From the NCBI RefSeq assembly GCF_003751785.1, contig NZ_RKIE01000001.1:721564-785563 (forward strand): a DNA stretch of 64,000 nt, in the 5' to 3' direction. The notes under the pieces are model-generated. The model was not told the DNA's origin, did not search any database, and saw nothing but the letters and a program-made list of their open reading frames with translations. This DNA comes from Frigoribacterium sp. PhB160 (GTDB taxonomy: Bacteria; Actinomycetota; Actinomycetes; Actinomycetales; Microbacteriaceae). The translations under genes and the position numbers were made by a program. Each line of letters starts with the position of its first letter. Position 1 is the first letter of the stretch. Positions 34,393-42,918 of this stretch are shown here, piece after piece.

Positions 34393-34407
34393 GAAGCTGG
34401 GAACTTC

Positions 34408-35211
34408 CTAGAAGACGTCGGGCGACGGGGTGGACGCGTGGCGGATCGAGACGTCGGCGTGCCGGTCGAAGCGGTAGCCGACGCCGCGCACGGTGCGGAC
34501 GATGTCCTCGAAGGCGCCGAGCTTCGAGCGCAGGCGACGCACGTGCACGTCGATGGTGCGCTCGTTCGGGGCCTCGCCGTCGTCGGCCGACCAGAGGCCG
34601 GCCACGATCTCGGCGCGCTCGATGGTGCGGCCCTCGCGCAGCACGAGGTACTGCAGCAGCTCGAACTCCTTGTAGGTGAGGGGAGCCGTCTCGCCGTCGA
34701 GCAGGACGCGCTTGCGGGAGATGTCGACGACGACGCCGCCGCGGGCGCCGGGCTCGTCCTCCACCTCGACCTTGCGGTGGGCGGCCTGGGCCGAAGGGTC
34801 CTGCAGGGCGAGGCGGACGACGTCGACGTCGCGGCCGCCGGCGGCGATCGGGGCGAGGGCCACGGCCGCGTGCGTCTCGGCAGCGGGGGCGAGCTGGGCG
34901 ACGAGCGCCTTGATCTGCGCCACGACGTCGCCGAGGTCGGTGCCCGACTGGGCGGCCTTGAGCTCGTCGAGGCCCACGTAGAGGGCGAAGCCGCGGGCCT
35001 CGGTGCCCTCGGGGAGGGCGCGCTGCCGGGGCGTCGCCGGTGCGGCGGGCGCGGCCGGCGCGGCGGTCTTGGCAGCTCGGGCGGCGGGGGCGGCGACGGG
35101 TCGGCCCGTCGGCGCGGCGAGCGGGCGGCCGCTCGGAGCGGTGCGCGCGGCGGCGGCGGCGGGGGCGGTCGTGGCGACGGGGGCGGCGGGGCGGTCGAGG
35201 ATGAGGGACAT
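34408..35211 (-). CDS. Orphan OmpR-type winged-helix regulator
   Basis: A 267-residue protein. The first 70 residues are an Ala/Pro/Arg/Thr-rich linker; about 75-150 form a small folded part (GTEARGFALYVGLDE ... AAVALAPIAAGGRDVDVVRLALQ); the end is a Trans_reg_C winged helix (LTYKEFELLQYLVLREG, NERTIDVHVRRLRSKLG, VRTVRGVGYRF). There is no receiver domain, so it is not a classical response regulator. Family members are frequent in Micrococcales; the target is unknown. A 270-nt structured leader and a micro-ORF precede it. Confidence 0.82.
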   Translation of the reverse strand: MSLILDRPAAPVATTAPAAAAARTAPSGRPLAAPTGRPVAAPAARAAKTAAPAAPAAPATPRQRALPEGTEARGFALYVGLDELKAAQSGTDLGDVVAQIKALVAQLAPAAETHAAVALAPIAAGGRDVDVVRLALQDPSAQAAHRKVEVEDEPGARGGVVVDISRKRVLLDGETAPLTYKEFELLQYLVLREGRTIERAEIVAGLWSADDGEAPNERTIDVHVRRLRSKLGAFEDIVRTVRGVGYRFDRHADVSIRHASTPSPDVF

Positions 35212-35484
35212 GGCTACGCGGGGTCCTTGCGTGGGGGGAGCGGCCGGCCCCGGAGGCGACGGTGGTCCGGGTACGGGTGCTCGAGGTGTGTCGGTGCCCG
35301 GCCCGTGCGGTGCACGGTGCAGACGGGCGGTGGGCCGCCGAGCGGGGCTCGGTGACCGGGGGATGCGCGTCGAGGGTGGAGACGCGTGTGCATCCGGGAG
35401 CCGCGGCTCAGCAGCAGGGTCGTGCTGCGAGCTCGTCACCGCGGTCAGGAGCGGTGGTCGGCGACTCGGCGAGACGTGGCCGGA
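35212..35484 (-). other. Structured leader between micro-ORF and winged-helix gene
   Basis: The 273 nt hold no further ORF that I can support. Possible stems are CTCAGCAGCA with TGCTGCGAG (about 35407-35432) and GGATGC/GCATCC around CGTC/GACG (about 35361-35396). An attenuator is possible. Confidence 0.4.
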
Positions 35485-35583
35485 TCAGGCACACATTCGA
35501 CACATGACCGCGTGCATCGGCATCATCGCGCCGGTGCTCCCGAGGGCCTCGAAGGAGGTCGGGATGAACACGCTGTCAGTCAT
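35485..35583 (-). CDS. Micro-ORF (32 residues) ending in CRMCA, leaderless
   Basis: An ATG at 35583 lies 6 nt after the -10 box CAGACT, itself 18 nt behind a consensus TTGACA. The frame runs 32 codons, starts MTDSVFIPTS and ends with a Met/His/Cys-rich tail (MPMHAVMCRMCA). It fits a leader peptide or a small metal/thiol-related peptide; I do not know a family. The same transcript would continue into the winged-helix regulator. Confidence 0.5.
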   Translation of the reverse strand: MTDSVFIPTSFEALGSTGAMMPMHAVMCRMCA

Positions 35584-35589
35584 GTCGCG

Positions 35590-35619
35590 AGTCTGCAACA
35601 GTGCGTCGCCGTGTGTCAA
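35590..35619 (-). promoter_or_regulatory. Strong promoter of the micro-ORF/winged-helix transcript
   Basis: TTGACA (35619-35614), 18-nt spacer, CAGACT (35595-35590). It starts right behind the upp terminator. Confidence 0.7.
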
Positions 35620-35632
35620 GGCGAGACGACGA

Positions 35633-35680
35633 CGCGCCCGATCCGTGCGCACGCCGCAGGGCGTGACCGGATCGGGCGCG
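35633..35680 (-). terminator. Two-stage hairpin terminator after upp
   Basis: A 13-bp perfect outer stem (CGCGCCCGATCCG) encloses a 5-bp inner stem (ACGCC/GGCGT). It begins 24 nt past the upp stop. Confidence 0.75.
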
Positions 35681-35704
35681 GAGGCTCGGGCGGGGAGGGG
35701 CGCG

Positions 35705-36337
35705 TCAGGCCAGGCCGTAGAGGCGGTCGCCTGCGTCGCCGAGGCCGGGGACGATGTAGCCGTTCTCGTCGAGCTTCTCGTCGACGGCGCCCAGGACGAT
35801 GCTGACGTCGCGTCCGTGCATGGCCGCCTCGACGGCCGCGAGGCCCTCCGGCGCGGCGAGGATGCAGACGGCGGTGACGTCGACGGCGCCGCGGTCGAGC
35901 AGGTAGTCGATCGCCGCGATGAGCGAGCCGCCGGTCGCGAGCATCGGGTCGAGCACGAAGCACTGGCGGTTCGAGAGGTCGTCGGGCAGGCGCTCGGCGT
36001 AGGTCGTGGGCTGCAGCGTCTCCTCGTCGCGGACCATGCCGAGGAAGCCGACCTCGGCGGTCGGGACGAGCTTCGTCATGCCTTCGAGCATGCCGAGTCC
36101 CGCGCGGAGGATCGGCACGACGAGCGGGCGGGGCTGGCTGATCGCGAGGCCGGTCGTCGGGGCCACGGGCGTCTCGATGTCGACGGGGGTGGTGCGGACG
36201 TTGCGCGTCGCCTCGTAGGCGAGGAGCGTGACGAGCTCTTCGGTCAGGGCCCGGAAGGTCGGCGACGGCGTGCCCTTGTCGCGCAGCACGGTGAGCTTGT
36301 GGGTGATGAGGGGGTGGTCCGCTACGTGCACTCGCAT
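35705..36337 (-). CDS. upp: Uracil phosphoribosyltransferase
   Basis: A 210-residue salvage enzyme forming UMP from uracil and PRPP. Family marks are [30 protein letters not shown], the PRPP loop [12 protein letters not shown] and the C-terminal [15 protein letters not shown]. Length is standard. TACCGT lies 7 nt before the ATG (leaderless). Confidence 0.96.
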   Translation of the reverse strand: MRVHVADHPLITHKLTVLRDKGTPSPTFRALTEELVTLLAYEATRNVRTTPVDIETPVAPTTGLAISQPRPLVVPILRAGLGMLEGMTKLVPTAEVGFLGMVRDEETLQPTTYAERLPDDLSNRQCFVLDPMLATGGSLIAAIDYLLDRGAVDVTAVCILAAPEGLAAVEAAMHGRDVSIVLGAVDEKLDENGYIVPGLGDAGDRLYGLA

Positions 36338-36393
36338 AGGCTCAACGGTAGCCCAGACGGGCCCGCCGCCCGCACCCTCGCACCAGGAGACCC

Positions 36394-36876
36394 GTGACCC
36401 TCGTCCCGCCCGAGTTCGCCGTGTGGATGGGTGCCGCCCTCGCCGAGGCCGAGGCCTGCCGGGCCTCCGGCGACGTGCCGGTCGGCGCCGTCGTCCTCGA
36501 CCGCGACGGCACGGTCATCGGCACCGGCCGCAACGAGCGCGAGCTGCGCCAGGACCCGACCGCGCACGCCGAGGTGCTCGCGCTCCGGGCCGCCGCGCGG
36601 AGCACCGGCGACTGGCACCTCACCGACGCGACCCTCGTCGTGACGCTCGAGCCGTGCCCGATGTGCGCCGGCGCCGTGCTCGCCGCCCGCGTCCCGCGCG
36701 TCGTCTACGGGGCCTGGGACGAGAAGGCCGGAGGCGCGGGCAGCGTCTACGACATCACGCGCGACCGCCGCCTGCCGCACCGCGCCGAGGTGTTCGCCGG
36801 GGTGCGGGAGCCGGAGTGCCGGGCGCAGCTGGACGCGTTCTTCGCCGAGCGACGGGGCGCCGCGACCGAGGCGTGA
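36394..36876 (+). CDS. tadA: tRNA adenosine(34) deaminase
   Basis: A 160-residue zinc deaminase that makes inosine at the wobble position of tRNA-Arg(ACG). HAE at 58-60 (zinc His and proton-shuttle Glu) and PCPMC at 87-91 (zinc Cys88, Cys91) are present, as is GGAGSVYDI. The GTG start has CAGGAG upstream. It is divergent from upp, a frequent actinobacterial pairing. Confidence 0.92.
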   Translation: MTLVPPEFAVWMGAALAEAEACRASGDVPVGAVVLDRDGTVIGTGRNERELRQDPTAHAEVLALRAAARSTGDWHLTDATLVVTLEPCPMCAGAVLAARVPRVVYGAWDEKAGGAGSVYDITRDRRLPHRAEVFAGVREPECRAQLDAFFAERRGAATEA

Positions 36877-36942
36877 CCGGCGCGGCCCGCCGCGGCGCGC
36901 CTCCTCGGTTCGCGCCTCCTCGGGGCCCGCCCGACGACGACG

Positions 36943-37905
36943 TCAGTCGGCGGCGCGGATGACGATCGCGTCGGTCGACGGGTCGACCTGGCCCGGCGCC
37001 ACCCAGACGTCGGGTTCGACGTAGATGACCCGGGCGATCGGCACGGCCGCGCGCACGCGGTTCTCGATCGCGTTGATCGCGCTGGCCACGTCGCTGAGCA
37101 CGGTGCGGCCGGGCATCGCGACCTTGACGCCGAGCAGCAGCTCGTCGGGGCCGAGGTAGAGGGTCTTCATGTGGATGATCGACTCCGCCTCGGGGCCGTC
37201 GAGCACGGCGGCGCGCATCGCCGCGACGTCCTCGGCCGAGGCGCCCTCGCCGACGAGCAGGCTCTTCGTCTCGATGCCGAGCACGACCGCGACGGCGACC
37301 AGCAGCAGGCCGATGGCGAGCGTGCCGACCGCGTCGAAGACGCCGTTGCCGGTGATCCAGGTGAGCACGACGCCGACCATGGCGAAGGCGAGGCCGAGGA
37401 GGGCCGCGGCGTCCTCGAGCAGCACGACGGGCAGCTCGGGCGCCTTGGCGCGGCGGATGAACGCGGGCCAGCTCATCGAGCCCTTGGCCGGGCGTGCCTC
37501 GCGGACGGCGGTGCGGAGCGAGAAGCCCTCGAGGGTCAGCGAGATCGCGAGCACGAGCACCGGCAGCCACGGCACGTCGAGCGGGTGCGGCTCGCGCAGC
37601 TTCTCGACCCCCTCGTAGAGCGAGAAGACGCCGCCGACGCTGAACAGGATGATCGACACGACGAAGGCGTAGACGTAGCGCTCGCGGCCGTGTCCGAAGG
37701 GGTGCTCGCTGTCGGCCGCCTTCTTCGCCTGCCGGCCCCCGAGGAGCAGCAGCAGCTGGTTGCCCGAGTCGGCCAGGGAGTGCACGCCCTCGGCGAGCAT
37801 CGACGACGACCCGGAGAAGAACCAGGCGACGAACTTCGTCACGGCGATGCCGAGGTTGGCGCTGAGCGCCGCGATGATCGCCTTGTTGCCGCCGGAAGTG
37901 CTCAT
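36943..37905 (-). CDS. Cation diffusion facilitator transporter
   Basis: A 320-residue CDF protein with six hydrophobic helices and a cytoplasmic C-terminal domain. HSLAD (42-46) gives the metal His/Asp in helix 2; helix 5 has PVVLLEDAAALLG, where the usual His is replaced, as in SLC30A9-like members, so metal choice (Zn, Co, Mn) is uncertain. It exports divalent metal against protons. AGGGGAC precedes the ATG; the -10 box is the shared palindrome with proC. Confidence 0.88.
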   Translation of the reverse strand: MSTSGGNKAIIAALSANLGIAVTKFVAWFFSGSSSMLAEGVHSLADSGNQLLLLLGGRQAKKAADSEHPFGHGRERYVYAFVVSIILFSVGGVFSLYEGVEKLREPHPLDVPWLPVLVLAISLTLEGFSLRTAVREARPAKGSMSWPAFIRRAKAPELPVVLLEDAAALLGLAFAMVGVVLTWITGNGVFDAVGTLAIGLLLVAVAVVLGIETKSLLVGEGASAEDVAAMRAAVLDGPEAESIIHMKTLYLGPDELLLGVKVAMPGRTVLSDVASAINAIENRVRAAVPIARVIYVEPDVWVAPGQVDPSTDAIVIRAAD

Positions 37906-37936
37906 GGTGTCGCGTCCCCTGTCGTGGTCGTGCTCG

Positions 37937-37946
37937 ATCCTAGGAT
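37937..37946. promoter_or_regulatory. Bidirectional promoter: palindromic -10 ATCCTAGGAT
   Basis: The palindrome gives TAGGAT on both strands: 37941-37946 for proC (6 nt before its ATG) and 37942-37937 for the CDF gene. The same few base pairs would be melted for both directions. Confidence 0.65.
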
Positions 37947-37952
37947 GGCCTG

Positions 37953-38807
37953 ATGGCCACCACTCTCCCCCAGACCGCGATCCTCGGTGCCGGCTCGATG
38001 GGCGGTGCCGTGCTCTCGGGCCTCCTCGCGCCCGGAGTCGAGGTCGAGGGCGGCGTCAACGTGACGAACCGCACCGAGGCGAAGGCCGGTCCGCTGCGCC
38101 GCGACGGCGTCACCTCGCTCGCCACCGAGACCGACCCCGGCGCCAACGCGGCGGCGGTGGCGGGGGCCCGCGTGGTGCTCGTCGGGGTCAAGCCGCACAT
38201 GGTCGTCGACCTCCTGCGCGAGATCGGGCCCGCGCTCGAGCCCGGGGCCGTCGTCGTCAGCCTCGCCGCCGGCGTCACGACCGCGACGATGGAGGAGGCG
38301 CTGCCCGCGTCGGTGCCCGTGCTGCGGTCGATGCCCAACACGCCCTCGCACGTCGGCCTGGGCGTGACCGGGCTCGCCGCCGGGTCGCGGTCGTCGGACG
38401 CCGACCTCGAGCTGGCCCGCTCGCTCTTCGCCTGCGTCGGCGACGTCGTCGTCGTGCCGGAGGAGCAGATCGACGCGCTCAGCACGATCTCGGGCTCGGG
38501 CCCCGCCTACGTCTTCTACCTGGTCGAGCAGCTGCAGGAGGCGGCGGTCGCGTTGGGCTTCACGCCCGCCCAGGCCGCCACCATGGTGCAGGGCACGTTC
38601 CGCGGGGCCAGCGAACTGCTCGCCGCCGCCGACGACGCGGGCGACGCCCCCGACGCGCCGGCCGAGCTGCGCCGCCGGGTGACGAGCCCCGGCGGCACGA
38701 CCGAGCGGGCCGTGGCCGTGCTCGCCGACGGCGGGCTCGCCGACCTGTTCGGGCGGGCCGCACAGGCCGCCCTGGCCCGCAACCGCGAGATCGCCGAGGG
38801 GCGCTGA
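37953..38807 (+). CDS. proC: Pyrroline-5-carboxylate reductase
   Basis: A 284-residue enzyme for the last step of proline synthesis, using NADPH. The Rossmann motif ILGAGSMGGAVLSGLL is at the start; VLVGVKPHMV, VLRSMPNTPSHVG and SGSGPAYVFYLVEQLQEAA follow, ending in VTSPGGTTERAV. TAGGAT lies 6 nt before the ATG (leaderless). Confidence 0.96.
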   Translation: MATTLPQTAILGAGSMGGAVLSGLLAPGVEVEGGVNVTNRTEAKAGPLRRDGVTSLATETDPGANAAAVAGARVVLVGVKPHMVVDLLREIGPALEPGAVVVSLAAGVTTATMEEALPASVPVLRSMPNTPSHVGLGVTGLAAGSRSSDADLELARSLFACVGDVVVVPEEQIDALSTISGSGPAYVFYLVEQLQEAAVALGFTPAQAATMVQGTFRGASELLAAADDAGDAPDAPAELRRRVTSPGGTTERAVAVLADGGLADLFGRAAQAALARNREIAEGR

Positions 38808-38858
38808 GCGCAGGCGCGCAGTGCGCAGTGCGGAGGCGCGCAGGTGGGTGCGGGCGCG

Positions 38859-39530
38859 TCAGCCCTCGAGCGCCGCGAACTTCTCGATGGCGCGGCTCTC
38901 GCCCGACACGATGATGAGGTCGTGGTTGCTGATGACCGTCTCCGGCCTCGCCTCGGTGAACGCGCCTCCCGGGCTCTTGACCCCGACGATCGTCACGCCG
39001 TGCTTCTTGCGGATGTTCGAGGTCGCGAGCGACACCCCGCGCACCGGCTTCGGCGGGTACATCTTGACGATCGCGAAGGCGTCGTCGAACTCGATGTAGT
39101 CGAGCATGCGGCCCGAGACGAGGTGGGCGACGCGCTCGCCGGCCTCGCGCTCGGGGTAGATGACGTGGTTCGCCCCGATGCGCGCGAGGATCTTGCCGTG
39201 CGACTGGCTGATCGCCTTGGCCCAGATCTGCGGCACCTTGAGGTCGACGAGGTTGGCCGTGATCAGCACGCTCGCCTCGATCGACGAGCCGACGGCGACG
39301 ACGGCGATCGAGAAGTCCTGCGCGCCGATCTGCTTGAGCGCGTCGACGCTGCGGGCGTCGGCCTGGACGGCGTGCGTCACGCGGTCGGCCCACTTCTGCA
39401 CGAGGCCCGCGTCGGTGTCGACGGCGAGGACGTCGCGGTCCTGCCGTTCGAGCTGGCCGGCGGTGGCGGCCCCGAACCGGCCGAGGCCGATGACGAGCAC
39501 CGGGGCGTCGTGCTTGATCCTGTCAACCAA
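38859..39530 (-). CDS. ktrA: KtrA/TrkA potassium-uptake regulatory subunit
   Basis: A 223-residue cytosolic RCK protein that gates KtrB. The nucleotide-binding motif VLVIGLGRFG (11-20) and the later acidic residue (LAVDTD) mark the RCK_N domain; RCK_C covers about 140-220. A TTG start at 39530 overlaps the ktrB stop by 8 nt and has GAGGAG 10 nt upstream, so the pair is coupled. Confidence 0.92.
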   Translation of the reverse strand: MVDRIKHDAPVLVIGLGRFGAATAGQLERQDRDVLAVDTDAGLVQKWADRVTHAVQADARSVDALKQIGAQDFSIAVVAVGSSIEASVLITANLVDLKVPQIWAKAISQSHGKILARIGANHVIYPEREAGERVAHLVSGRMLDYIEFDDAFAIVKMYPPKPVRGVSLATSNIRKKHGVTIVGVKSPGGAFTEARPETVISNHDLIIVSGESRAIEKFAALEG

Positions 39531-40980
39531 CGATCGGTCGCTCCTCGGCTCTCGTGAACAGCTGGCGTCGCTGGCTGGCGGCCAGGGCGACGGAGAGCGT
39601 CACTGTACCAACGCGGCCCATCCACATGGTGACGGCGAGCACGTACTTGGCCGAGTCGGGCAGCCGTTCGGTCAGCCCGGTCGACAGTCCCGACGTGGCG
39701 AACGCCGAGATCGTCTCGAACAGCACGTGGTCGAGCGGCTCCTTCGTGATGTGGAGGATGAGGACGCTCGAGACGGCGACGATGGTCGCGCCCCAGAGCA
39801 CCACGCTCACCGACAGGCGCAGCACGTCGCTCGGGATCCGGCGCCCGAACGCCTCCATCGAGCGGTTGCCGCGCGCCTCGGCGAAGGCGGCGAGGAAGAG
39901 CACGGCGAGGGTGGTGACCTTGATGCCGCCGGCCGTCGAGGCCGAGCCGCCGCCGATGAACATGAGCATGTCGGTCACCAGCAGGGACGACCCGTTGAGG
40001 TCGGAGACCTGGATCGTCGAGAAGCCGCCCGACCTCGTCATCATGCTGAGGAAGAGCGACTGGAAGACGGTCGGCCCGGCCTCGATGTCGCCGAAGGTGT
40101 CGGGGTTGTCGAACTCGAGCACGATGTACAGCGCCGTCCCCGCCACGATGAGGATGGCCGTCGTCAGGAGGGTCAGCTTGACGTGCACCGACCAGCGGCG
40201 CGGGTTGCGGGGGTTCCGCGCCAGGGCGTAGATCACCGGGAAGCCGATGCTGCCGAGGAAGACGCCGATCATGATCAGCGTCAGGAAGACGTAGTCGTTC
40301 TCGAACGCGGCCAGGCCCTCGGCGTTCGGCGTGAAGCCGGTGTTCGTGAACGCCATCGCCGAGTAGTAGAAGCTGTCGAGCACGGCGTCGACGAGCGGCA
40401 TGCCGTCGGCCAGCACGCGCGGGATCATCAGCAGCGCGATCACGACCTGGATCACCGCCGAGCTGAGCGCCACCGTCGCGAGCAGGCCGCCGACCTCCCC
40501 GAGGCGCACCGCCTGCCCCTCGGGCACCGGGCCCGCGTGCGCCCGGAGGGGGTTGCTGTCGGAGGCGGCCAGCAGCCGGGCGCGGAGGCCGAGCTTGCGC
40601 GACACGACGAGGCCCATGATCGACGCCAGCGTCAGCACGCCGATCGCTCCGATCTGCACCCCGACGAAGATGACGACGTGGCCGAAGAGCGACCAGTGCG
40701 TCGCCATGTCGACGGTCGCGAGGCCCGTCACGCAGATGACCGAGACCGCCGTGAAGAGGGCGTCGACGAGCGGCGTGCGACCCGGGCCCGCCGACGAGAT
40801 CGGCAACGAGAAGATCAGGGTGAACACGACGATCAGCCCGGTGAAGACGAGGATCGCGAAGCGGGCGGGGGAGTGCCTGCCGATGTCGTCGACGTACTCG
40901 GACAACCGCGAGAAGAGGCTTCGCGGCTCGCCGCGCGAGGGGCGCCGAGCGGCGACGGGGGCACGCGTCACGGTCGTCAT
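39523..40980 (-). CDS. ktrB: KtrB/TrkH-type potassium channel subunit
   Basis: A 485-residue K+-translocating membrane subunit with four M1-P-M2 repeats. Pore-loop elements include TAVSVICVTGLATVDMATHW, SAMAFTNTGFTPNAEG, MTRSGGFSTIQVSDLNGSS and ISAFATSGLSTGL, each with the selectivity Gly. It works with KtrA encoded directly downstream. Divergent from the arsR-type gene. Confidence 0.93.
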   Translation of the reverse strand: MTTVTRAPVAARRPSRGEPRSLFSRLSEYVDDIGRHSPARFAILVFTGLIVVFTLIFSLPISSAGPGRTPLVDALFTAVSVICVTGLATVDMATHWSLFGHVVIFVGVQIGAIGVLTLASIMGLVVSRKLGLRARLLAASDSNPLRAHAGPVPEGQAVRLGEVGGLLATVALSSAVIQVVIALLMIPRVLADGMPLVDAVLDSFYYSAMAFTNTGFTPNAEGLAAFENDYVFLTLIMIGVFLGSIGFPVIYALARNPRNPRRWSVHVKLTLLTTAILIVAGTALYIVLEFDNPDTFGDIEAGPTVFQSLFLSMMTRSGGFSTIQVSDLNGSSLLVTDMLMFIGGGSASTAGGIKVTTLAVLFLAAFAEARGNRSMEAFGRRIPSDVLRLSVSVVLWGATIVAVSSVLILHITKEPLDHVLFETISAFATSGLSTGLTERLPDSAKYVLAVTMWMGRVGTVTLSVALAASQRRQLFTRAEERPIVG

Positions 40981-41014
40981 GGTACTCGCGGGCGGTCGTC
41001 GTTACTGTTGCAGC

Positions 41015-41542
41015 ATGCCCGACATCTTCGCCGTGATCGCCGACGGGACCCGCCGCGACCTCCTGAGGGTGCTGCTCGACGCGCACGTCTCCGTCGACTC
41101 GGCCACCGGCGACGTCAGCGTCGGCCAGATGGTCACCGCGCTCGGGCTCAGCCAGCCGACGGTCTCGAAGCACCTGCGGGTGCTGCGCGACGCCGGCCTC
41201 GTGCACGTCCGCGAGGTCGGGCAGCACCGCTTCTACGGCATCGAGACCGTGCCCCTCGAGACCGTCGAGGACTGGCTCGTGCCGTTCCTCGGCGCCGGGG
41301 CCGTCGACGACCTCGACGGAGCCGCCTCGGGCGCCTTCGCCGCCTGGGCCGGCGCGACCATGCCCGCCCCGATCCGACGGGCCGCCGAGTCGCTTCCCGA
41401 CGCGGGGGACGTCGGCAGCCAGCTGGGCCGCGCCGTGGCGGACGCGCAGCACCGCGCCTCCTCGGCCCTGCACGACGCGACGAGCGCGCTCGACGAGCGC
41501 GTCATCGAGCCGGTGCGCAAGCGCCTCGGCCGCGGGGCCTGA
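41015..41542 (+). CDS. ArsR-family winged-helix regulator with C-terminal extension
   Basis: A 175-residue protein. The HTH (GTRRDLLRVLL ... LGLSQPTVSKHLRVLRDAGLV ... GQHRFYGIE) is of ArsR type, without visible Cys metal ligands. The C-terminal 90 residues are Ala/Asp-rich and helical. TACTGT lies 6 nt before the ATG (leaderless). The divergent ktrAB genes are its nearest possible targets. Confidence 0.85.
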   Translation: MPDIFAVIADGTRRDLLRVLLDAHVSVDSATGDVSVGQMVTALGLSQPTVSKHLRVLRDAGLVHVREVGQHRFYGIETVPLETVEDWLVPFLGAGAVDDLDGAASGAFAAWAGATMPAPIRRAAESLPDAGDVGSQLGRAVADAQHRASSALHDATSALDERVIEPVRKRLGRGA

Positions 41543-41703
41543 CCCCCGGCAGGAGGCGCGTCCCGCCGACCGCACGACCGCCTGCGTGCCCCCACCACGG
41601 GCGATTGCACCGCGTCGCACGCCGCCCCTAGAGTTGCGGACGGGCACCACGGTGCCGACGCCGTGGCACCCGCCGCGGCGGGCAGCTGCGGGAGGGGGAC
41701 GTC

Positions 41704-41898
41704 GTGTCGAACGACCTGTCGGACGTGAGGTTCCTCACGGTGGCCGAGGTGGCCGACATGATGCGCGTCTCGAAGATGACGGTCTACCGCATGGTGCACT
41801 CCGGCGAGCTGCCGGCGATCCGCTTCGGGCGGTCGTTCCGGGTCCCCGAGTCGGCCGTGGCGGCCGTGCTGCGCACCGGCGTGGCCGACGTGGGCTAG
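41704..41898 (+). CDS. Small MerR/excisionase-type HTH protein (BldC-like)
   Basis: A 64-residue single-domain DNA-binding protein: FLTVAEVADMMRVSKMTVYR, then HSGELPAIRFGRSFRVPESA. The GTG start has GGGAGGGGG upstream. In mycobacteria the same gene (Rv0500A) sits between proC and the bS22 gene, so the order is ancient and conserved. BldC and relatives bind direct repeats cooperatively; the target here is unknown. Confidence 0.88.
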   Translation: MSNDLSDVRFLTVAEVADMMRVSKMTVYRMVHSGELPAIRFGRSFRVPESAVAAVLRTGVADVG

Positions 41899-41904
41899 CT
41901 CACT

Positions 41905-41933
41905 TCGACAATCTCGGATCGCCCTTGTAGACT
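41905..41933 (+). promoter_or_regulatory. Promoter of the bS22 gene
   Basis: TCGACA (41905-41910), exactly 17 nt of spacer, TAGACT (41928-41933). Transcription would start at about 41940, giving a 65-nt leader. Confidence 0.7.
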
Positions 41934-42004
41934 GGTCCGAGGCATTTTTCCGCGGTTCTGTTCCGGACCCGGTCGTCCGAATCAGTCCAATCAGCGAGGT
42001 CCTC

Positions 42005-42103
42005 ATGGGTTCAGTCATCAAGAAGCGTCGCAAGCGCATGGCGAAGAAGAAGCACCGCAAGCTGCTTCGCAAGACGCGCCACCAGCGTCGCAACAAGAAG
42101 TAG
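42005..42103 (+). CDS. Small ribosomal protein bS22 / AURKAIP1-COX24 domain protein
   Basis: A 32-residue, extremely basic protein starting MGSVIKKRRKRMAKKKHRK; 19 residues are Lys or Arg. It matches the actinobacterial protein (Rv0500B) seen as bS22 in mycobacterial 30S subunits. GAGGTCCTC lies before the ATG. Codon choice is strongly CGC/AAG-biased, as for highly expressed ribosomal genes. A terminator follows 16 nt on. Confidence 0.93.
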   Translation: MGSVIKKRRKRMAKKKHRKLLRKTRHQRRNKK

Positions 42104-42119
42104 ACGACGCGTGAAGTGT

Positions 42120-42144
42120 GCCCTCGACCGTTCCGGTCGGGGGC
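42120..42144 (+). terminator. Terminator after the bS22 gene
   Basis: A 10-bp stem (GCCCTCGACC with GGTCGGGGGC, one G-T pair) and loop GTTCC, followed by CATTTCTC. Confidence 0.75.
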
Positions 42145-42336
42145 CATTTCTCGTTGGTCGACCTGCTTCCGTGCCTGTGGCGCCCTGCCGGGCGCGCGGG
42201 CGCTGCGCGCCCTGTGGCGTCGCTCCGGTCCGCCGCCGCCGGTGGCCGTGCCTGTGATGCCCAGGGCCAGCGAGCCAGCCAACCAGCCAGGCGCGGGCGG
42301 CGGGGGCGTTCGGGTGGGCGCAGTAGGGTCGAGGGC

Positions 42337-42603
42337 GTGCCCGTTCCTCAGATCACGCTGTTGACCAAGCCCGGCTGCCACCTCTGCGACGACGCCCGCA
42401 CCGCCCTCGACGCCGTCCTCGCGGAGGGCGAGTTCGAGGCCGCGCGGCTCGCCTACGACGAGGTCGACATCCTCGGCGACGCCGCCCTCCGCGACGAGTA
42501 CGCGGAGGAGATCCCCGTGGTGCTGATCGACGAGCGCGTCCACACCATCTGGCGCGTCGAGCCCGACCGCCTCCGCACCGCCCTCCGGAAGGCCCTCGCA
42601 TGA
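42337..42603 (+). CDS. Glutaredoxin-family thiol protein
   Basis: An 88-residue thioredoxin-fold protein with CHLC at residues 14-17 (TLLTKPGCHLCDDAR) and the cis-Pro segment EEIPVVLIDE. It probably reduces protein or mycothiol mixed disulfides. The GTG start lies 7 nt after TAGGGT (leaderless) and the stop overlaps the next gene by 4 nt (ATGA). The 192 nt between the bS22 terminator and this start hold only CAGCCAGC-type short repeats. Confidence 0.88.
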   Translation: MPVPQITLLTKPGCHLCDDARTALDAVLAEGEFEAARLAYDEVDILGDAALRDEYAEEIPVVLIDERVHTIWRVEPDRLRTALRKALA

Positions 42604-42902
42604 CCGTCAAGCACATCGTGATCTGGAACCTGAACGCCGCCGACGACACGGCGCGCGACCGCGACGCGGCCCGCATCGACGAGCTGCTCACCGGGCTCGT
42701 CGGCACCGTCGAGTCGATCCGGTCGCTCGAGGTCGTCCGCAACGTCGCCTACCCCGAGGCCAACGGCGACGTCGCCGTCGTCGCCGAGTTCGATGACGTC
42801 GAGGGCCTCGACGCCTACGTCGTCCACCCCGCGCACCAGGAGGCCGCGGCCGAGATCCGCACCCTCGTCACCGGCCGCGGCGCCATCGACTACCAGGCCT
42901 GA
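42600..42902 (+). CDS. Dabb-family (stress-responsive alpha/beta barrel) protein
   Basis: A 100-residue Dabb-domain protein: VKHIVIWNLN at the start, the central VRNVAYPEANGDVAVVAEFDD and the end LDAYVVHPAHQEAAAEIR. Such small dimeric barrels range from enzymes to proteins without known activity. Coupled to the glutaredoxin gene by an ATGA overlap, so a shared redox-related role is possible. Confidence 0.85.
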   Translation: MTVKHIVIWNLNAADDTARDRDAARIDELLTGLVGTVESIRSLEVVRNVAYPEANGDVAVVAEFDDVEGLDAYVVHPAHQEAAAEIRTLVTGRGAIDYQA

Positions 42903-42918
42903 CCGGCCGGACGCAGAC

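Larger units (their letters stand above)
34085..34407. other. Intergenic stretch between marR and the winged-helix gene
   Basis: No gene is visible. It holds a 14-bp hairpin terminator (34243-34274) and a 40-nt inverted repeat near the end of the regulator gene (34353-34392). The right half is distinctly lower in GC than the rest of the window. Confidence 0.6.
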
